Both the position numbers and the translations under genes were made by a program. Shown one piece after another: positions 44,247 to 54,957 of a stretch of 64,000 nt of DNA (positions within the stretch are counted from its first letter, which is position 1; every line of letters begins with the position of its first letter). A model generated the notes under the pieces. The model did no database searches. It worked only from the letters and a program-made list of their open reading frames with translations, and was not told the origin of the DNA. This DNA comes from Spirochaetae bacterium HGW-Spirochaetae-3 (lineage in GTDB: Bacteria; Spirochaetota; Spirochaetia; Treponematales; UBA12059), in NCBI GenBank assembly GCA_002839315.1, contig PGXV01000005.1:62001-126000 (forward strand). The letters are read 5' to 3'.

Positions 44247-45134
44247 CTATGCTCTCGTCGCTTGTCGGCGGCCTGGAAGCCGCGCCAGCTCCAGTAGCCG
44301 GGCTTCGGCCTCGTCTATGTCCTCGTCCGGCGTCGACGCGCCGGCTGACAGACCTACCGTCTCGTAGGCGCCGAGCTCTCCGGGAATGCCGGCGGCGTTC
44401 TCTACGTGCCAGGCGGGGATGCCGAGCGAGCGCGCTAGCTCGGCGAGCCTGCGCGTATTGGCCGAGTTCCTGCCGCCGACGACGACGACGGCGTCGACGA
44501 GGCCGCGGAATCCCTCTACGGCGGACTGGCGCTCGCGGCTCGCGGCGCAGACGCCGCCCGAATCGGCGAGGTCCGGCCTTCGCGAGAGTAGCGCCGAACG
44601 GATCGCATCGTATTCGACCTCCGATATCGTCGTCTGGGCTATAAGCGCTATCGGGCGATCGGCGGGGACGGCGAGCGCCTCCTCCGGGGAGGACACCACG
44701 ATGGCGCCGGGCGCGTGGCCGGCGACGCCGAGCGTCTCGCCGTGTCCCTTGTCGCCGGCTATGACGACGAGGAACCCGCGCGCCGCGAACGAAGCGGCCG
44801 CCTTCTGGTTGGCCGCGACCTTCGGGCAGGTAGCGTCGACGATATCGGCGCCGGAGGCCGCGAGCCGCTCGAACGTAGCGGGCGCGGCGCCGTGCGAGCG
44901 CACGACGACGACCGCGTCGGCGAGCGATCCGGGCGCGAGCGCGTCCAGGTCGTCGAGGCGGCCCATGCCGAGGCCGGCGAGCCTCGCCGAGACGCGGGGA
45001 TTGTGCACGATCTCTCCGAGCACGTAGCTTCGCCTGCTCGTCGCTTCCGCGTCCGCCGCCGCCTTCTCGGCGCTGGCGACGGCCCGCCTGACGCCGGGGC
45101 AGAAGCCGAGCGTCCTCGCCCTCAGTACTCGCAT
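44247..45134 (-). CDS. ispH: 4-hydroxy-3-methylbut-2-enyl diphosphate reductase
   Basis: A 295-residue [4Fe-4S] enzyme that makes IPP and DMAPP in the last step of the MEP isoprenoid pathway. The three cluster cysteines are C12 (GFCPGVRRAV), C103 (DATCP) and C196 (GGVCAAS). Other conserved pieces are EIVHNPRV (H44), VRSHGAAP (H81), GDKGHGE (H131, E133), AQTTIS and SAGASTPDEDI. It starts on the base after the deoD stop, so it is translated as the last gene of the nucleoside salvage operon, an unusual location for an isoprenoid gene. Confidence 0.93.
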   Translation of the reverse strand: MRVLRARTLGFCPGVRRAVASAEKAAADAEATSRRSYVLGEIVHNPRVSARLAGLGMGRLDDLDALAPGSLADAVVVVRSHGAAPATFERLAASGADIVDATCPKVAANQKAAASFAARGFLVVIAGDKGHGETLGVAGHAPGAIVVSSPEEALAVPADRPIALIAQTTISEVEYDAIRSALLSRRPDLADSGGVCAASRERQSAVEGFRGLVDAVVVVGGRNSANTRRLAELARSLGIPAWHVENAAGIPGELGAYETVGLSAGASTPDEDIDEAEARLLELARLPGRRQATRA

Positions 45135-45836
45135 CTACGCCAGCTCGAGCGCTATCTCCATCATCGCCTTGAACGTGGTCTGGCGTTCCTCGGCGGTGGT
45201 CGCCTCGTTCGCGACGATGCTGTCGCTGACGGTCAGGAGGGTCAGCGCGCGCTTGCGGTACTTGGCGGCGATGGTATAGAGCGCGGCCGTCTCCATCTCG
45301 ACGGCGAGCACGTTGTACGCGGCCCACATCCTCCAGGAGTCGGGGTCGTCGCCGTAGAAGGTGTCGGACGTGAGTATGTTGCCGACCTTGAGCGCTACGC
45401 CCTTGGCCTCGGCGGCCTTCCACGCCTTCTGCATCAGGCCGAAGTCGGCGATAGGCGCGTAGTCGAGTCCCTTGAAGCGAACGCGGTTGACGTTGGAGTC
45501 CGTGCACGAGCCCTGGGCCATGATGACGTCGCGCACCTTGACGTCGGGCTGGATGGATCCGCAGGTACCTATGCGTATCACGTTGTCGACGTCGTACTGC
45601 TGTATCAGCTCGGTCACGTATATCGACAGCGACGGTACGCCCATGCCGGTGCCCTGTACCGATACCGGCCGGCCCTTGTAGCTGCCCGTGTAGCCGAACA
45701 TGTTGCGCACCGTATTGTAGCAGACGGGGTTCTCCAGGAACGTCTCGGCTATGAATTTGGCCCTCAAGGGGTCTCCGGGCAGTAATACGGTCTTGGCGAT
45801 GTCGCCCTTCTTGGCTCCGTTATGCGGTGTTGCCAT
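45135..45836 (-). CDS. deoD: Purine-nucleoside phosphorylase, DeoD type
   Basis: A 233-residue hexameric-type phosphorylase (PNP_UDP_1 family). It splits purine (deoxy)nucleosides with phosphate to base and ribose-1-phosphate. Visible signatures are H5, [37 protein letters not shown] and VSDSIV, where the aspartate allows both 6-amino and 6-oxo purines. AAGGAGAAG precedes ATG 45836. It lies in the nucleoside uptake and salvage operon between rbsK and ispH. Confidence 0.94.
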   Translation of the reverse strand: MATPHNGAKKGDIAKTVLLPGDPLRAKFIAETFLENPVCYNTVRNMFGYTGSYKGRPVSVQGTGMGVPSLSIYVTELIQQYDVDNVIRIGTCGSIQPDVKVRDVIMAQGSCTDSNVNRVRFKGLDYAPIADFGLMQKAWKAAEAKGVALKVGNILTSDTFYGDDPDSWRMWAAYNVLAVEMETAALYTIAAKYRKRALTLLTVSDSIVANEATTAEERQTTFKAMMEIALELA

Positions 45837-45853
45837 GGTCTCTTCTCCTTTGG

Positions 45854-46795
45854 TTACGCGGTCCGCCGCGCGATGAAATCATTTACTTCGGCGAGCGTCG
45901 GTATCGACGGCTGGGCGCCGAGCCTCGTAGCGGCCAGCGCTCCGGCCGCGTTGCAGAACGCTAGGTCGTCGGCCGATATACGGCTGCGATGCGCGCCGTC
46001 GGCGTCAGACAGGCGAGTCGCGAGCGCTCCGTTGAAGCTGTCTCCCGCGGCCGTCGCGTCCATAGCGCGTACTTCGTAGGATGGTACCGCGAACGAGCCC
46101 CGTTCGTCCATGCAGAGGCTCCCCTTGCCGCCTAGCGTGACGACGACCGCGCCGACGCCCTTGCCCAGGAGTATCCGGGCGCCTTCCTCTACGCCCTCGA
46201 CGCCGGACAGCAGCCTGAGCTCCGTCTCGTTGGGCGTAACGACGTCGCAGAGCCTGAATAGCTCGTCGGGAAGAGGGCGCGCGGGGGCCGGATTGAGAAG
46301 CACCGGAACGCCGGCGCCTCGCGCTATCCGCGCGGCGGCGAGTACCGAGTCCAGCGGCGTCTCGAGCTGGAGCATCAGGCAGGAGCTCGACCGTATCGCG
46401 TCGCCGTTGGCCGCGACCCAGTCCGGGGTAAGCGCCGCGTTCGCGCCAGGGTAGACGATGATGGTGTTGTCGCCGTTGGCGTCGATGTTGATCATCGCGG
46501 TGCCGCTCGGGTCGGCGGCGACGAGCAGGCCCGTCGCGTCTACGCCGTTCTCCTCGAGGTTTCGCCTCATCGCCTGGCCGGTGGGATCCGAGCCGACCGC
46601 GCCTATCATGCGCACCTCCGCGCCGAGCCTCGCCGCGGCGACCGCCTGGTTCGCTCCCTTGCCGCCGAAGGCGGCGACGTGCGACCGCGCCGTCAGCGTC
46701 TCTCCGAGCGCGGGCAGGCGGTCGAGAACGCAGACGAGGTCGTAGTTGAGGCTGCCGACTACGGTTATAGTGATTTTGGAATCGTTAGAATTCAA
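45854..46795 (-). CDS. rbsK: Ribokinase
   Basis: A 313-residue PfkB-family kinase with [20 protein letters not shown] and [16 protein letters not shown] in the N-terminal lid and sugar site. NPAPARPLP and [12 protein letters not shown] follow in the middle. The C-terminal anion hole is [13 protein letters not shown] with the catalytic aspartate. It phosphorylates ribose released by the nucleoside hydrolases encoded upstream. The gene overlaps the amidohydrolase gene by 11 bp and lies 17 bp before deoD. Confidence 0.92.
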   Translation of the reverse strand: MNSNDSKITITVVGSLNYDLVCVLDRLPALGETLTARSHVAAFGGKGANQAVAAARLGAEVRMIGAVGSDPTGQAMRRNLEENGVDATGLLVAADPSGTAMINIDANGDNTIIVYPGANAALTPDWVAANGDAIRSSSCLMLQLETPLDSVLAAARIARGAGVPVLLNPAPARPLPDELFRLCDVVTPNETELRLLSGVEGVEEGARILLGKGVGAVVVTLGGKGSLCMDERGSFAVPSYEVRAMDATAAGDSFNGALATRLSDADGAHRSRISADDLAFCNAAGALAATRLGAQPSIPTLAEVNDFIARRTA

Positions 46796-48083
46796 GGTAG
46801 GTCTTTCCTTTCCCTTTTCGCAGTATCCCGGCGGCGCGCCCGGCGGCCCGCTCGATGACGGCTCCGACGTCCAGCATCGATTCGCCGTCCTTCTTGAGCC
46901 AGCGGCCGGCGACCATGGAGTGGCGGACGTTGCCCGCGTCGGCGCTGTATATGAGCGCCGCGAGCGGGTCGTAGGCCGGGAACGTATTAGGCCTGCGGAG
47001 GTCCCATAGCACGAGGTCCGCCGGCGCGCCGGCCTCGATTCGGCCGGTGCCGAAGGGTAGGGCGTCGTGGCCGCGCATCAGCATCTTCCACGTAGCCTTG
47101 AGCGGGAACGCCTCGGCGTTCCGTTCCTGGTACTTGGCCGCGAGCGCCAGCGTCCGCGCCTGTTCAAGCGGCGACAGCGTGTTGGAGCTGGCCGCGCCGT
47201 CCGTGCCTATGCACAGCGGTAATTCCTCTGGCCGCCGCCAGACCCGTCCGGGGCCCTCGCCCAGCTTCATATACGTTTTCATGCAGACGGCTATCCAGTT
47301 GCCGTCCCGCAGGAGCGGCCGTTCCTCGTCGAGTATCCAGTAGCCGTGCCCGATGATAAGCGGCAGGTCCATGAGCCCCGAGTCGGAGACGACGCGGAGC
47401 GGCGTCTTGCCGTGCCTCTCGACGCTCGCGGCTATCTGGGCCTCGGAATCCTCGACGTGTATGTGGGCGCCTACGCCCAGGTCGGCCGCCGCGACCGCGC
47501 AGGCGGCGAGGTCGTCCGGGGAGCAGGTGTACGGAGAATGGGGACCGAACCGTAGCGACAGGCGGCCCTCGCGCCCGTTCCACTCGCGCACGAGGTCGGA
47601 GGCATGCTCCAGCTGGCCTGAGAAGTCGCCGGCCATGCCGAACAGCGTCGGGGCGACGTCGGCGCGGATGCCGCTTCCTATCACGGCGGCGCAGATACGC
47701 TCGGCCGAGAAGTAGTGGTCCGCGAACGCGGTGACCCCGTTGTCTATCATCTCGGCTATCGCGAGCATCGCGCCGGCTTCCACGTCGTCGCCGTCCATCT
47801 TGCTCTCGTACGGCCAGATCTCCTCGTTGAACCAGCGGTCGGGCGTAGCGTCCTCGGCTATGCCCTTGAAGATGTTCATCGGCGAGTGCGTGTGCAGGTT
47901 GACCAGCCCCGGCGTGAGGTGGAGCCGAGAGCAGTCGACGACCTCGTCGTCGGGCCGCCGGTCGCCAGGGCGTCCCGCCGCTACCGCGCTTATCAGGCCG
48001 TCCTCGACGACGACGGTCCTCGGCCCCGAGACGTTCCCGTCGCGGTCGACCACCGTCGCGCCCTCGAGCAGTACCCGACCCAT
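46785..48083 (-). CDS. Amidohydrolase, adenosine/S-adenosylhomocysteine deaminase-like
   Basis: A 432-residue metal-dependent hydrolase with the metal ligands of the AtzA/TrzN/MtaD subgroup: VNLHTHSPMNIFKG, AHIHVEDSEAQIA, IIGHGYWI and CIGTDGAASSN. The family deaminates adenosine-like compounds, guanine or related bases. In this nucleoside operon a purine base or nucleoside is the natural substrate. The exact one cannot be told. The start is ATG 48083. It overlaps the nucleoside hydrolase stop by one base, and the longer open frame upstream is the shadow of that gene. Confidence 0.86.
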   Translation of the reverse strand: MGRVLLEGATVVDRDGNVSGPRTVVVEDGLISAVAAGRPGDRRPDDEVVDCSRLHLTPGLVNLHTHSPMNIFKGIAEDATPDRWFNEEIWPYESKMDGDDVEAGAMLAIAEMIDNGVTAFADHYFSAERICAAVIGSGIRADVAPTLFGMAGDFSGQLEHASDLVREWNGREGRLSLRFGPHSPYTCSPDDLAACAVAAADLGVGAHIHVEDSEAQIAASVERHGKTPLRVVSDSGLMDLPLIIGHGYWILDEERPLLRDGNWIAVCMKTYMKLGEGPGRVWRRPEELPLCIGTDGAASSNTLSPLEQARTLALAAKYQERNAEAFPLKATWKMLMRGHDALPFGTGRIEAGAPADLVLWDLRRPNTFPAYDPLAALIYSADAGNVRHSMVAGRWLKKDGESMLDVGAVIERAAGRAAGILRKGKGKTYLEF

Positions 48084-49042
48084 CAGTCCGTACCGAGCGG
48101 CCCGGCGGCGCCTGGCTCGTCGTACGAGCGCAGCAGCCTCGTCAAGAGAGCTATGAAGCGCTCCGCGTCCAGCTCGACGCCGACCTCGGCGTTGGGAGGG
48201 CGCTTGGATACGCCGTGGACGTCGACGATCGTCTTGCCCGAGGTATAGCGGCCGTCGGTCTCTACGTCGACGCGGTACGGTCTCGTCTCCACGAGAGACG
48301 GGTCGATCAGCCAGGCGACGACCAGCGGGTCGTGAAGCGCCAGCGCGTCCCGTCCGAAGGACCTGTACGCGGCGAGGTAGTGGTCGAGCATCGAGCAGCA
48401 GGGGGACAGCGCGCGGCCGCCTACGGCGCGCAGCTCCTCGAGCCCCTCCGCCGAGAGATTGGCGCGGTTCGTCACGTCCAGGCCGAACATCGTTATCGGG
48501 ACGCCGGACTGGAACACCGCGGCCGCCGCGTGCGGGTCGGCCACGATGTTGAATTCGGCCGCGGGCGTCGCGTTGCCGAAGCCTATCGACCCGCCCATCA
48601 GGTGTATCGCCTTGATGCGCTCGCGGGTCTCCGGATACGCGGACAGGGCCAGCGCTACGTTGGTCAGCGGGCCTATCGCGACGATCTCCAGCTCGCCTCG
48701 GAACTCGGCGGCCCTGTCGCGGATGAACTCCCACGCGGGAGCCTCCTCCGCGGCGTAGGCCGGCGCGGGCAGCGGGACGCCGCCGAGCCCGTCGGCGCCG
48801 TGCACCGACTCGGCCCGCTTCTTGTCGACGACCAGCGCCGTGTCGGCGCCGCGGGCGACGGGCACGCGCCTGCCGGCGAGCGTCGCGAGCGCGAGGGCGT
48901 TCCTCGTCGTCGCGTCGACGCCGACGTTGCCGCCGACCGTCGTTACGCCGACGACGTCCAGCTCGGGCGCGGCCAGGGCCATCAGTATCGCGAGCGCGTC
49001 GTCGATGCCCGGGTCGCAGTCTATGAGTATCCTTCGTTTCAT
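48083..49042 (-). CDS. Ribonucleoside hydrolase (IU-NH family)
   Basis: An inosine/uridine-preferring nucleoside hydrolase of about 319 residues. The calcium-site motif is IDCDPGIDDALAIL, followed by VAIGPLTNVALAL, HLMGGS, AEFNIVADPHAA and the active-site histidine region LALHDPLVVAWLIDP. It cleaves nucleosides to base and ribose. The start is ATG 49042 or GTG 49051 (both weakly spaced from GAAGGA). It is a paralogue of the next gene upstream in the operon, and the two probably differ in base preference. Confidence 0.92.
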   Translation of the reverse strand: MKRRILIDCDPGIDDALAILMALAAPELDVVGVTTVGGNVGVDATTRNALALATLAGRRVPVARGADTALVVDKKRAESVHGADGLGGVPLPAPAYAAEEAPAWEFIRDRAAEFRGELEIVAIGPLTNVALALSAYPETRERIKAIHLMGGSIGFGNATPAAEFNIVADPHAAAAVFQSGVPITMFGLDVTNRANLSAEGLEELRAVGGRALSPCCSMLDHYLAAYRSFGRDALALHDPLVVAWLIDPSLVETRPYRVDVETDGRYTSGKTIVDVHGVSKRPPNAEVGVELDAERFIALLTRLLRSYDEPGAAGPLGTD

Positions 49043-49061
49043 CGTTAGCACGCTTCCTTCG

Positions 49062-49988
49062 CTAGTCGAGGCGGCGCAGCGCGCCGTCCAGCATATCTAT
49101 GAACCGCTCGCGGTCGAGCCCCATGACGACGTCTACGTTGCGCTCGCCGGTTCGGCCGTCGAAGTCGACGACGGTAGCCCCGACCGTCAGGCGGCCGCGG
49201 CATTCCACGTCGACGTGGGCCTCGCGCGACTCGAAAACGGTCGGGTCTATGAGCCACGCGACCGCGCAGGGGTCGTGGAGCGGGCTGCCGCCGAAGCTGA
49301 AGTTGGCCTCGTGGAACTTGACGAAGAAGTCCATCAGCTCCGCGACCATCGTCGAGCATCGCTTGCCTATGGAGCGGAAGCGCTCGGTGTCGGCTCGGGT
49401 AACCAGCGCCTTGTGCGTCACGTCGAGGCCGCACATCGTCACCGGGATACCGGAGTTGAACACGATATGCGCCGCCTCCGGGTCTACGAGGATGTTGAAC
49501 TCGGCCGCCGGGGTCCAGTTCCCTCCTATCGCAGAGCCGCCCATCAGGCTGATGCGCTCAACCTTGCTCTTCAGCTCGGGGTGGGCGAGGAATAGCGCCG
49601 CGACGTTGGTCAGCGCGCCGGTCGGCACGAGCGTCACGGGCCGGTCCGACTCGCGCAGCGCCTTCGCGGCCAGCTCCACCGCGGACAGCGGGGACTCGGG
49701 CCTGGTCGGCTCGGGAAGGGCCGGGCCGTCGAGGCCGCTCTCGCCGTGGACCTCGGGGGCGATGATCAGCTCCCGGAACAGGGGCTTCGACGCGCCCCTG
49801 GCGACCGGGGCGTCCGAGCCTATGAACGACAGCACCTTGCGGGCGTTGAGCGTCGTCTTCTCTATGGTCTGGTTGCCCGCGCTCGTCGTCACGGCCAGTA
49901 TCTCTATCTCGGGCGACGCGTGCGCGAGCACGAGCGCTATCGCGTCGTCGTGACCGGGGTCGCAATCCATTATTACGGGTATCGGCAT
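49062..49988 (-). CDS. Ribonucleoside hydrolase (IU-NH family, second copy)
   Basis: A 308-residue IU-NH enzyme with [57 protein letters not shown] and [15 protein letters not shown]. It is closer in style to RihA/RihB than the neighbour at 48083. It lies 4 bp after the nupC stop, so hydrolase production is tied to uptake. Confidence 0.92.
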   Translation of the reverse strand: MPIPVIMDCDPGHDDAIALVLAHASPEIEILAVTTSAGNQTIEKTTLNARKVLSFIGSDAPVARGASKPLFRELIIAPEVHGESGLDGPALPEPTRPESPLSAVELAAKALRESDRPVTLVPTGALTNVAALFLAHPELKSKVERISLMGGSAIGGNWTPAAEFNILVDPEAAHIVFNSGIPVTMCGLDVTHKALVTRADTERFRSIGKRCSTMVAELMDFFVKFHEANFSFGGSPLHDPCAVAWLIDPTVFESREAHVDVECRGRLTVGATVVDFDGRTGERNVDVVMGLDRERFIDMLDGALRRLD

Positions 49989-49992
49989 CGCC

Positions 49993-50967
49993 TTATTCTT
50001 TCTTCCCTGCAGTCGCGCCGGTAACGGCGGGAGCAGCGCCGGCAGATTCTCGCGCCAGCCGCTCCTTGCGCGTCTTCTGCACGGTGTAGAGCACGAGACC
50101 TATCACCGTCGCCGCGTACGGCAGCATGTTGACGAATTCCGACGGTATCTTCATGAGCTGCAGCGTGTTCGATAGCGCGTCGAAGAACCCGAACAGGAGC
50201 GACGTCAGCATAGAGCCCAGCGGCGTCGCGCCTCCCATAGCCTCGGCCGCCATCGCTATGAAGCCGCGGCCGGCCGTCATGTTCTTGGAGAACCACGACA
50301 CGTAGCCCATGGACATGTAGGCGCCGCCGAAACCGGCCATCATGCCGCTCAGGGTCAGCGCCAGGTACTGGATCTTCGTGACGCCTATGCCGACCGAGGC
50401 GGCGGCGTTGGGGTTCTCCCCGACGGCGCGTATGCGCAGGCCGAGCGGCGTCCTGTACAGGAATACGAACGTCGCCGCCACCATAAGGAAGGCTACGTAG
50501 GTCAGCACGTTGTGGCCCGACAGCATCGTGCCGAGCACCGGTATCGACGAGATGCCGGGTATGGTCAGCTTCGGCAGCACCTTGGACGCTAGCGAGGAGC
50601 TTATGCCCTTGTCTCCGGCTATCAGGAACAGCGCGAACACCGTGCCGCCGGAGGCCATCAGGTTGAGCGCGATGCCCGACAGGATGATGTCCGTCTTCAG
50701 CTTGAGCGCGCAGTACGCGAGGAACAGCCCGGCGAGGCCGCCGGCCAGCACCGCGGCCAGGAGACCGACCCCGGAGCTGCCCGTGAGCGCGCTGAACACG
50801 ACGCCCGTCAGCGCCGATATCAGCATGATGCCCTCGAGCGCGATGTTCATCACGCCGGCCTTGTCGGAGATGAGCGCGCCGAGCGTCGCGAACATGATCG
50901 GCGTCGTGACGCGGAGTACGGAGTAGCCGAACTCCGGGGCGAAGATGAGCGAGAATACCTGGTTCAT
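49993..50967 (-). CDS. nupC: Nucleoside ABC transporter, permease NupC-like
   Basis: A 324-residue BPD_transp_2 permease of the BmpA-associated type, with [22 protein letters not shown]-type blocks (here [20 protein letters not shown]), [20 protein letters not shown] and [19 protein letters not shown]. The start is ATG 50967, overlapping nupB by 4 bp. The longer open frame upstream is not real. Confidence 0.9.
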   Translation of the reverse strand: MNQVFSLIFAPEFGYSVLRVTTPIMFATLGALISDKAGVMNIALEGIMLISALTGVVFSALTGSSGVGLLAAVLAGGLAGLFLAYCALKLKTDIILSGIALNLMASGGTVFALFLIAGDKGISSSLASKVLPKLTIPGISSIPVLGTMLSGHNVLTYVAFLMVAATFVFLYRTPLGLRIRAVGENPNAAASVGIGVTKIQYLALTLSGMMAGFGGAYMSMGYVSWFSKNMTAGRGFIAMAAEAMGGATPLGSMLTSLLFGFFDALSNTLQLMKIPSEFVNMLPYAATVIGLVLYTVQKTRKERLARESAGAAPAVTGATAGKKE

Positions 50968-52034
50968 GCCTCGCCTCCGGTAACGGGCTTGCGGGTGGCT
51001 TCCTTGAATACCAGCTTGTGCCGGTACTTGGCGAGGAAGCTGCTCGCGGCTATCAGGATGATGATCGTGCCCTGTATCAGCGCGACGAACTCGTTGGGCA
51101 CGTCGGAGTAGCGCGACATGATGTCGGCCCCGATGCGCAGGTAGGCCAGGAAGAACGCCGCTATCGGCACGAACAACGGGTTGTTGCGCGCCAGGATCGC
51201 GACGATGACGCCGTCCCATCCGTAGCCGGGCAGGTTCTGCCACGAGAAGCGCGTGTACATGCCCAGGAGCTCGATCGAGCCGCCCATGCCGGCGATCATG
51301 CCGCCGATCACCTGGCTATAGATGACGACGGAGTTCGTGTCGATGCCGGAGTACCGGGAGAACTTGGCGTTGGCGCCGGTCAGCTTGATGCGGTATCCCC
51401 AGCGCGTCCTCTGCATGAATAGCCACGCGACGACGACCAGCGCTATCGCTACGAGGATGCCGACCGAGATCCTCGTCCTGGGCACGAGCTTGGGCAGGAT
51501 CGCCGTCGGCTTGAACAGGTACGATACCATCGCGCCCGCGTTCGCGTCCCTCATGTAGTAGTTGATGAGGAACAGGCCGAAGAAGAACGCGATGTAGTTG
51601 AACATCAGGCTCGATACGAGCTCCGAGGAGCCCCACTTCACCTTCAGGATCGCCGGGATGCCGCAGAACAGCGATCCTACCAGGCTCCCGAAGAGTATGG
51701 CGACGATTGGATGGATGACCGGCGGCAGGCTGAAGTTTATCGCGACGAACGCCGCCGCTATCGCGCCTATGAAGAACCCGCCCTCGGCGCCGAGGTTGAA
51801 CTGGCCGGCGGTGAACATCACGCTTATAGCGATGCCGGTGAAGGTCAGCGGTATCATCAGCTCTATGACGTTGCCGAAGTGCCTGAAGCTATCCAGCGGC
51901 CCGAGGAGGAATTTACCCAGCGCGTCTCCGGGGTCGTCGGATACGACCAGCACGATGACGAGCGCTATCGTCAGCGCTATCAGTATGGCGAGGCTCGTCC
52001 GCACGACCTCGAAAACCCTCTGTTGCCTAGTCAT
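50964..52034 (-). CDS. nupB: Nucleoside ABC transporter, permease NupB-like
   Basis: A 356-residue permease of the same family, with MFTAGQFNLGAEGGFFIGAI, SSLMFNYIAFFFGLFLINYYMRD and GYGWDGVIVAILARNNPLFVP. These blocks are typical of nucleoside/BmpA-linked systems. It overlaps nupA by 8 bp and nupC by 4 bp. Confidence 0.9.
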   Translation of the reverse strand: MTRQQRVFEVVRTSLAILIALTIALVIVLVVSDDPGDALGKFLLGPLDSFRHFGNVIELMIPLTFTGIAISVMFTAGQFNLGAEGGFFIGAIAAAFVAINFSLPPVIHPIVAILFGSLVGSLFCGIPAILKVKWGSSELVSSLMFNYIAFFFGLFLINYYMRDANAGAMVSYLFKPTAILPKLVPRTRISVGILVAIALVVVAWLFMQRTRWGYRIKLTGANAKFSRYSGIDTNSVVIYSQVIGGMIAGMGGSIELLGMYTRFSWQNLPGYGWDGVIVAILARNNPLFVPIAAFFLAYLRIGADIMSRYSDVPNEFVALIQGTIIILIAASSFLAKYRHKLVFKEATRKPVTGGEA

Positions 52035-53577
52035 GGACGACCCTCGCGATCTCTTCCGGAGTCTGGTTCTTGAGTCCCAGCATATAGAGGCCCAGCTCTT
52101 CCTCGCTCACCGCCTTGGCGTCGGGGACGTAAGCCCGTATCCTGCCGCCGTACATGACGATCAGGCTGTCCGACAGCTCCATTACCTCGTTGAGGTCGGC
52201 CGATACGAGCAGTACCGCTGCGCCCTCGTCGCGCAGCTCGACGAGCCGCGACCGGATGAATTCCGTCGCGCCGACGTCTATGCCGCGCGTCGGCTGATCG
52301 GCGACGATAAGCGACGGCCCGGACGAGAATTCCCTCGCCACGACGACCTTCTGGATGTTGCCGCCCGACAGCATGCCGACTTCCTGCTCCGGCGACGAGC
52401 ACTTGATCGCGTACTCCTCGACGAGCCGGCGCGAATTGGCGCGTATCGCCTTGCCCTTGAGGAACACGGGCCCGGTGTACTCCGGCGAATCGTGGTTGCA
52501 CGACATCAGGTTGGCCTCGACGCCGAGCGCCGCCGCGCAGCCGTAGGTCATGCGGTCCTCGGGGACGTGGCATACGCCCGCGTCGCGGATCCGCCGTATG
52601 CTCATGCCGGCGACCGACTCGCCGTCGACGGCTATCGTGCCGGATGAGAACGATCCGAGGCCCGTGATCGCCTCCACCAGCTCGCCCTGTCCGTTTCCCT
52701 CGACGCCGGCGACGCCCAGGATCTCGCCGCGCCGCACCGAGAACGATACGCCGTCGACCGCCCGCTTCTTGAACCGGTCGAGTACCGTCAGGCCGCGTAC
52801 CTTCAGCACGGCGCCGGCGGGCCTCGCGGGGCCCTTCTGCACCTCCAGGATCACGTCTCGGCCTACCATCAGCCGCGAGATGTCCTTCTCGTCGACGCTC
52901 GCCACGTCGAAGGTGCCCTGGACGGTTCCCGAGCGCATGATCGTCACCCTGTCGCACAGTTCCTTGATCTCGTTGAGCTTGTGCGATATGAAGACGATAG
53001 TGTTGCCCTGCTCGCGGAGCAGCTTGAGCTGGGAGAACAGCTCCTCTGTCTCCTGGGGCGTCAGCACCGCGGTCGGCTCGTCCAGTATCAGGATCTTGGC
53101 GCCCCGGTGCAGGGCCTTCAGTATCTCCAGCCTCTGCTTGATGCCTACCGAAAGGTCCCTCACCGCCGCCCTCGGGTCGACGATCAGGTTATACTTCTTC
53201 CCGAGCTCCTCGGTCGTCCGTATCGCAGCCTGGAGGTCCAGGTAGAGTCCTTTCCGCGGTTCGAGCCCCATGACGAGGTTCTCCGCGGCGGTCAGCGACG
53301 GGACGAGCATGAAATGCTGGTGCACCATGCCTATGCCGTGCCCGATGGCGGCGTACGGGGAGTCTACCCGTATCTCCTTGCCTTCGAGCGTTATGCGGCC
53401 TTCCTCGGCCTGGTTCAATCCGAACAGGATCTTCATCAGCGTGGACTTGCCCGCGCCGTTCTCGCCTACCAGCCCGTGGATCTCCCCGGCTCGAACCGAG
53501 AAGTCTACGTTCTTGTTGGCGACGATACCGTTCGGATAGACCTTGGTGATGCCTTCCATCCTCAGCAGTTCATCCAT
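52027..53577 (-). CDS. nupA: Nucleoside ABC transporter, ATPase NupA-like
   Basis: A double-ABC ATPase of about 516 residues. The first half has Walker [10 protein letters not shown], the region [20 protein letters not shown] typical of BmpA-linked ATPases, and Walker [14 protein letters not shown]. The second half has a degenerate loop GVEGNGQGE and signature LSGGNIQK. The start is ATG 53577, better spaced from AGGGGA than the in-frame ATG 53583. Confidence 0.92.
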   Translation of the reverse strand: MDELLRMEGITKVYPNGIVANKNVDFSVRAGEIHGLVGENGAGKSTLMKILFGLNQAEEGRITLEGKEIRVDSPYAAIGHGIGMVHQHFMLVPSLTAAENLVMGLEPRKGLYLDLQAAIRTTEELGKKYNLIVDPRAAVRDLSVGIKQRLEILKALHRGAKILILDEPTAVLTPQETEELFSQLKLLREQGNTIVFISHKLNEIKELCDRVTIMRSGTVQGTFDVASVDEKDISRLMVGRDVILEVQKGPARPAGAVLKVRGLTVLDRFKKRAVDGVSFSVRRGEILGVAGVEGNGQGELVEAITGLGSFSSGTIAVDGESVAGMSIRRIRDAGVCHVPEDRMTYGCAAALGVEANLMSCNHDSPEYTGPVFLKGKAIRANSRRLVEEYAIKCSSPEQEVGMLSGGNIQKVVVAREFSSGPSLIVADQPTRGIDVGATEFIRSRLVELRDEGAAVLLVSADLNEVMELSDSLIVMYGGRIRAYVPDAKAVSEEELGLYMLGLKNQTPEEIARVVHD

Positions 53578-53619
53578 ACCCATCCCCTAATGCGATTAGC
53601 TTGTATACTTCTAAAACGT

Positions 53620-53681
53620 AGAGGATAAGAGGAGGAGAGATCAGGAAAACCCGTTTCCCGCCTCCGATCCTCTTATCCTCT
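53620..53681. repeat. Purine/pyrimidine hairpin between bmpA and nupA
   Basis: A perfect 14-bp inverted repeat, AGAGGATAAGAGGA with TCCTCTTATCCTCT, plus an inner GGAGG/CCTCC pair. Each strand is purine-rich on one arm and pyrimidine-rich on the other. On the minus strand it follows bmpA and could stabilise or attenuate that message. The 13-mer AGAGGATAAGAGG recurs at 58392, which suggests a dispersed element. Confidence 0.6.
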
Positions 53682-53717
53682 TTGTTCGTCTCGTCGCGTT
53701 CTATTCCGTAGCTATGC

Positions 53718-54821
<1,104 letters not shown>

Positions 54822-54885
54822 ATAGGTCCTCCTGGAGAAGAATCGTAGTGCGATTGTGCCGTTATGTCAAAGTAAAAAGGTCTAC

Positions 54886-54919
54886 AATTTACGGAATTAG
54901 CAATGTAATTTACGTAATT
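54886..54919. promoter_or_regulatory. Paired LacI-type operators between bmpA and lacI
   Basis: AATTTACGGAATT (54886-54898) and AATTTACGTAATT (54907-54919) are near-identical and start 21 bp apart, which places them on the same DNA face. Each is centred on CG as in LacI-family operators, and the second has the palindromic core TTACGTAA. They lie in the divergent promoter region, so the LacI protein probably represses both itself and the nucleoside operon. Confidence 0.6.
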
Positions 54920-54957
54920 CTTCCCCCGCTCTTTAAGATGCGATGTATACTGCGTCT

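Noticed and set aside
46785-48734. A 649-residue open frame at the amidohydrolase
   Set aside because: The first 217 residues lie antisense or out of frame to the nucleoside hydrolase and are arginine-rich shadow. The family starts at ATG 48083.
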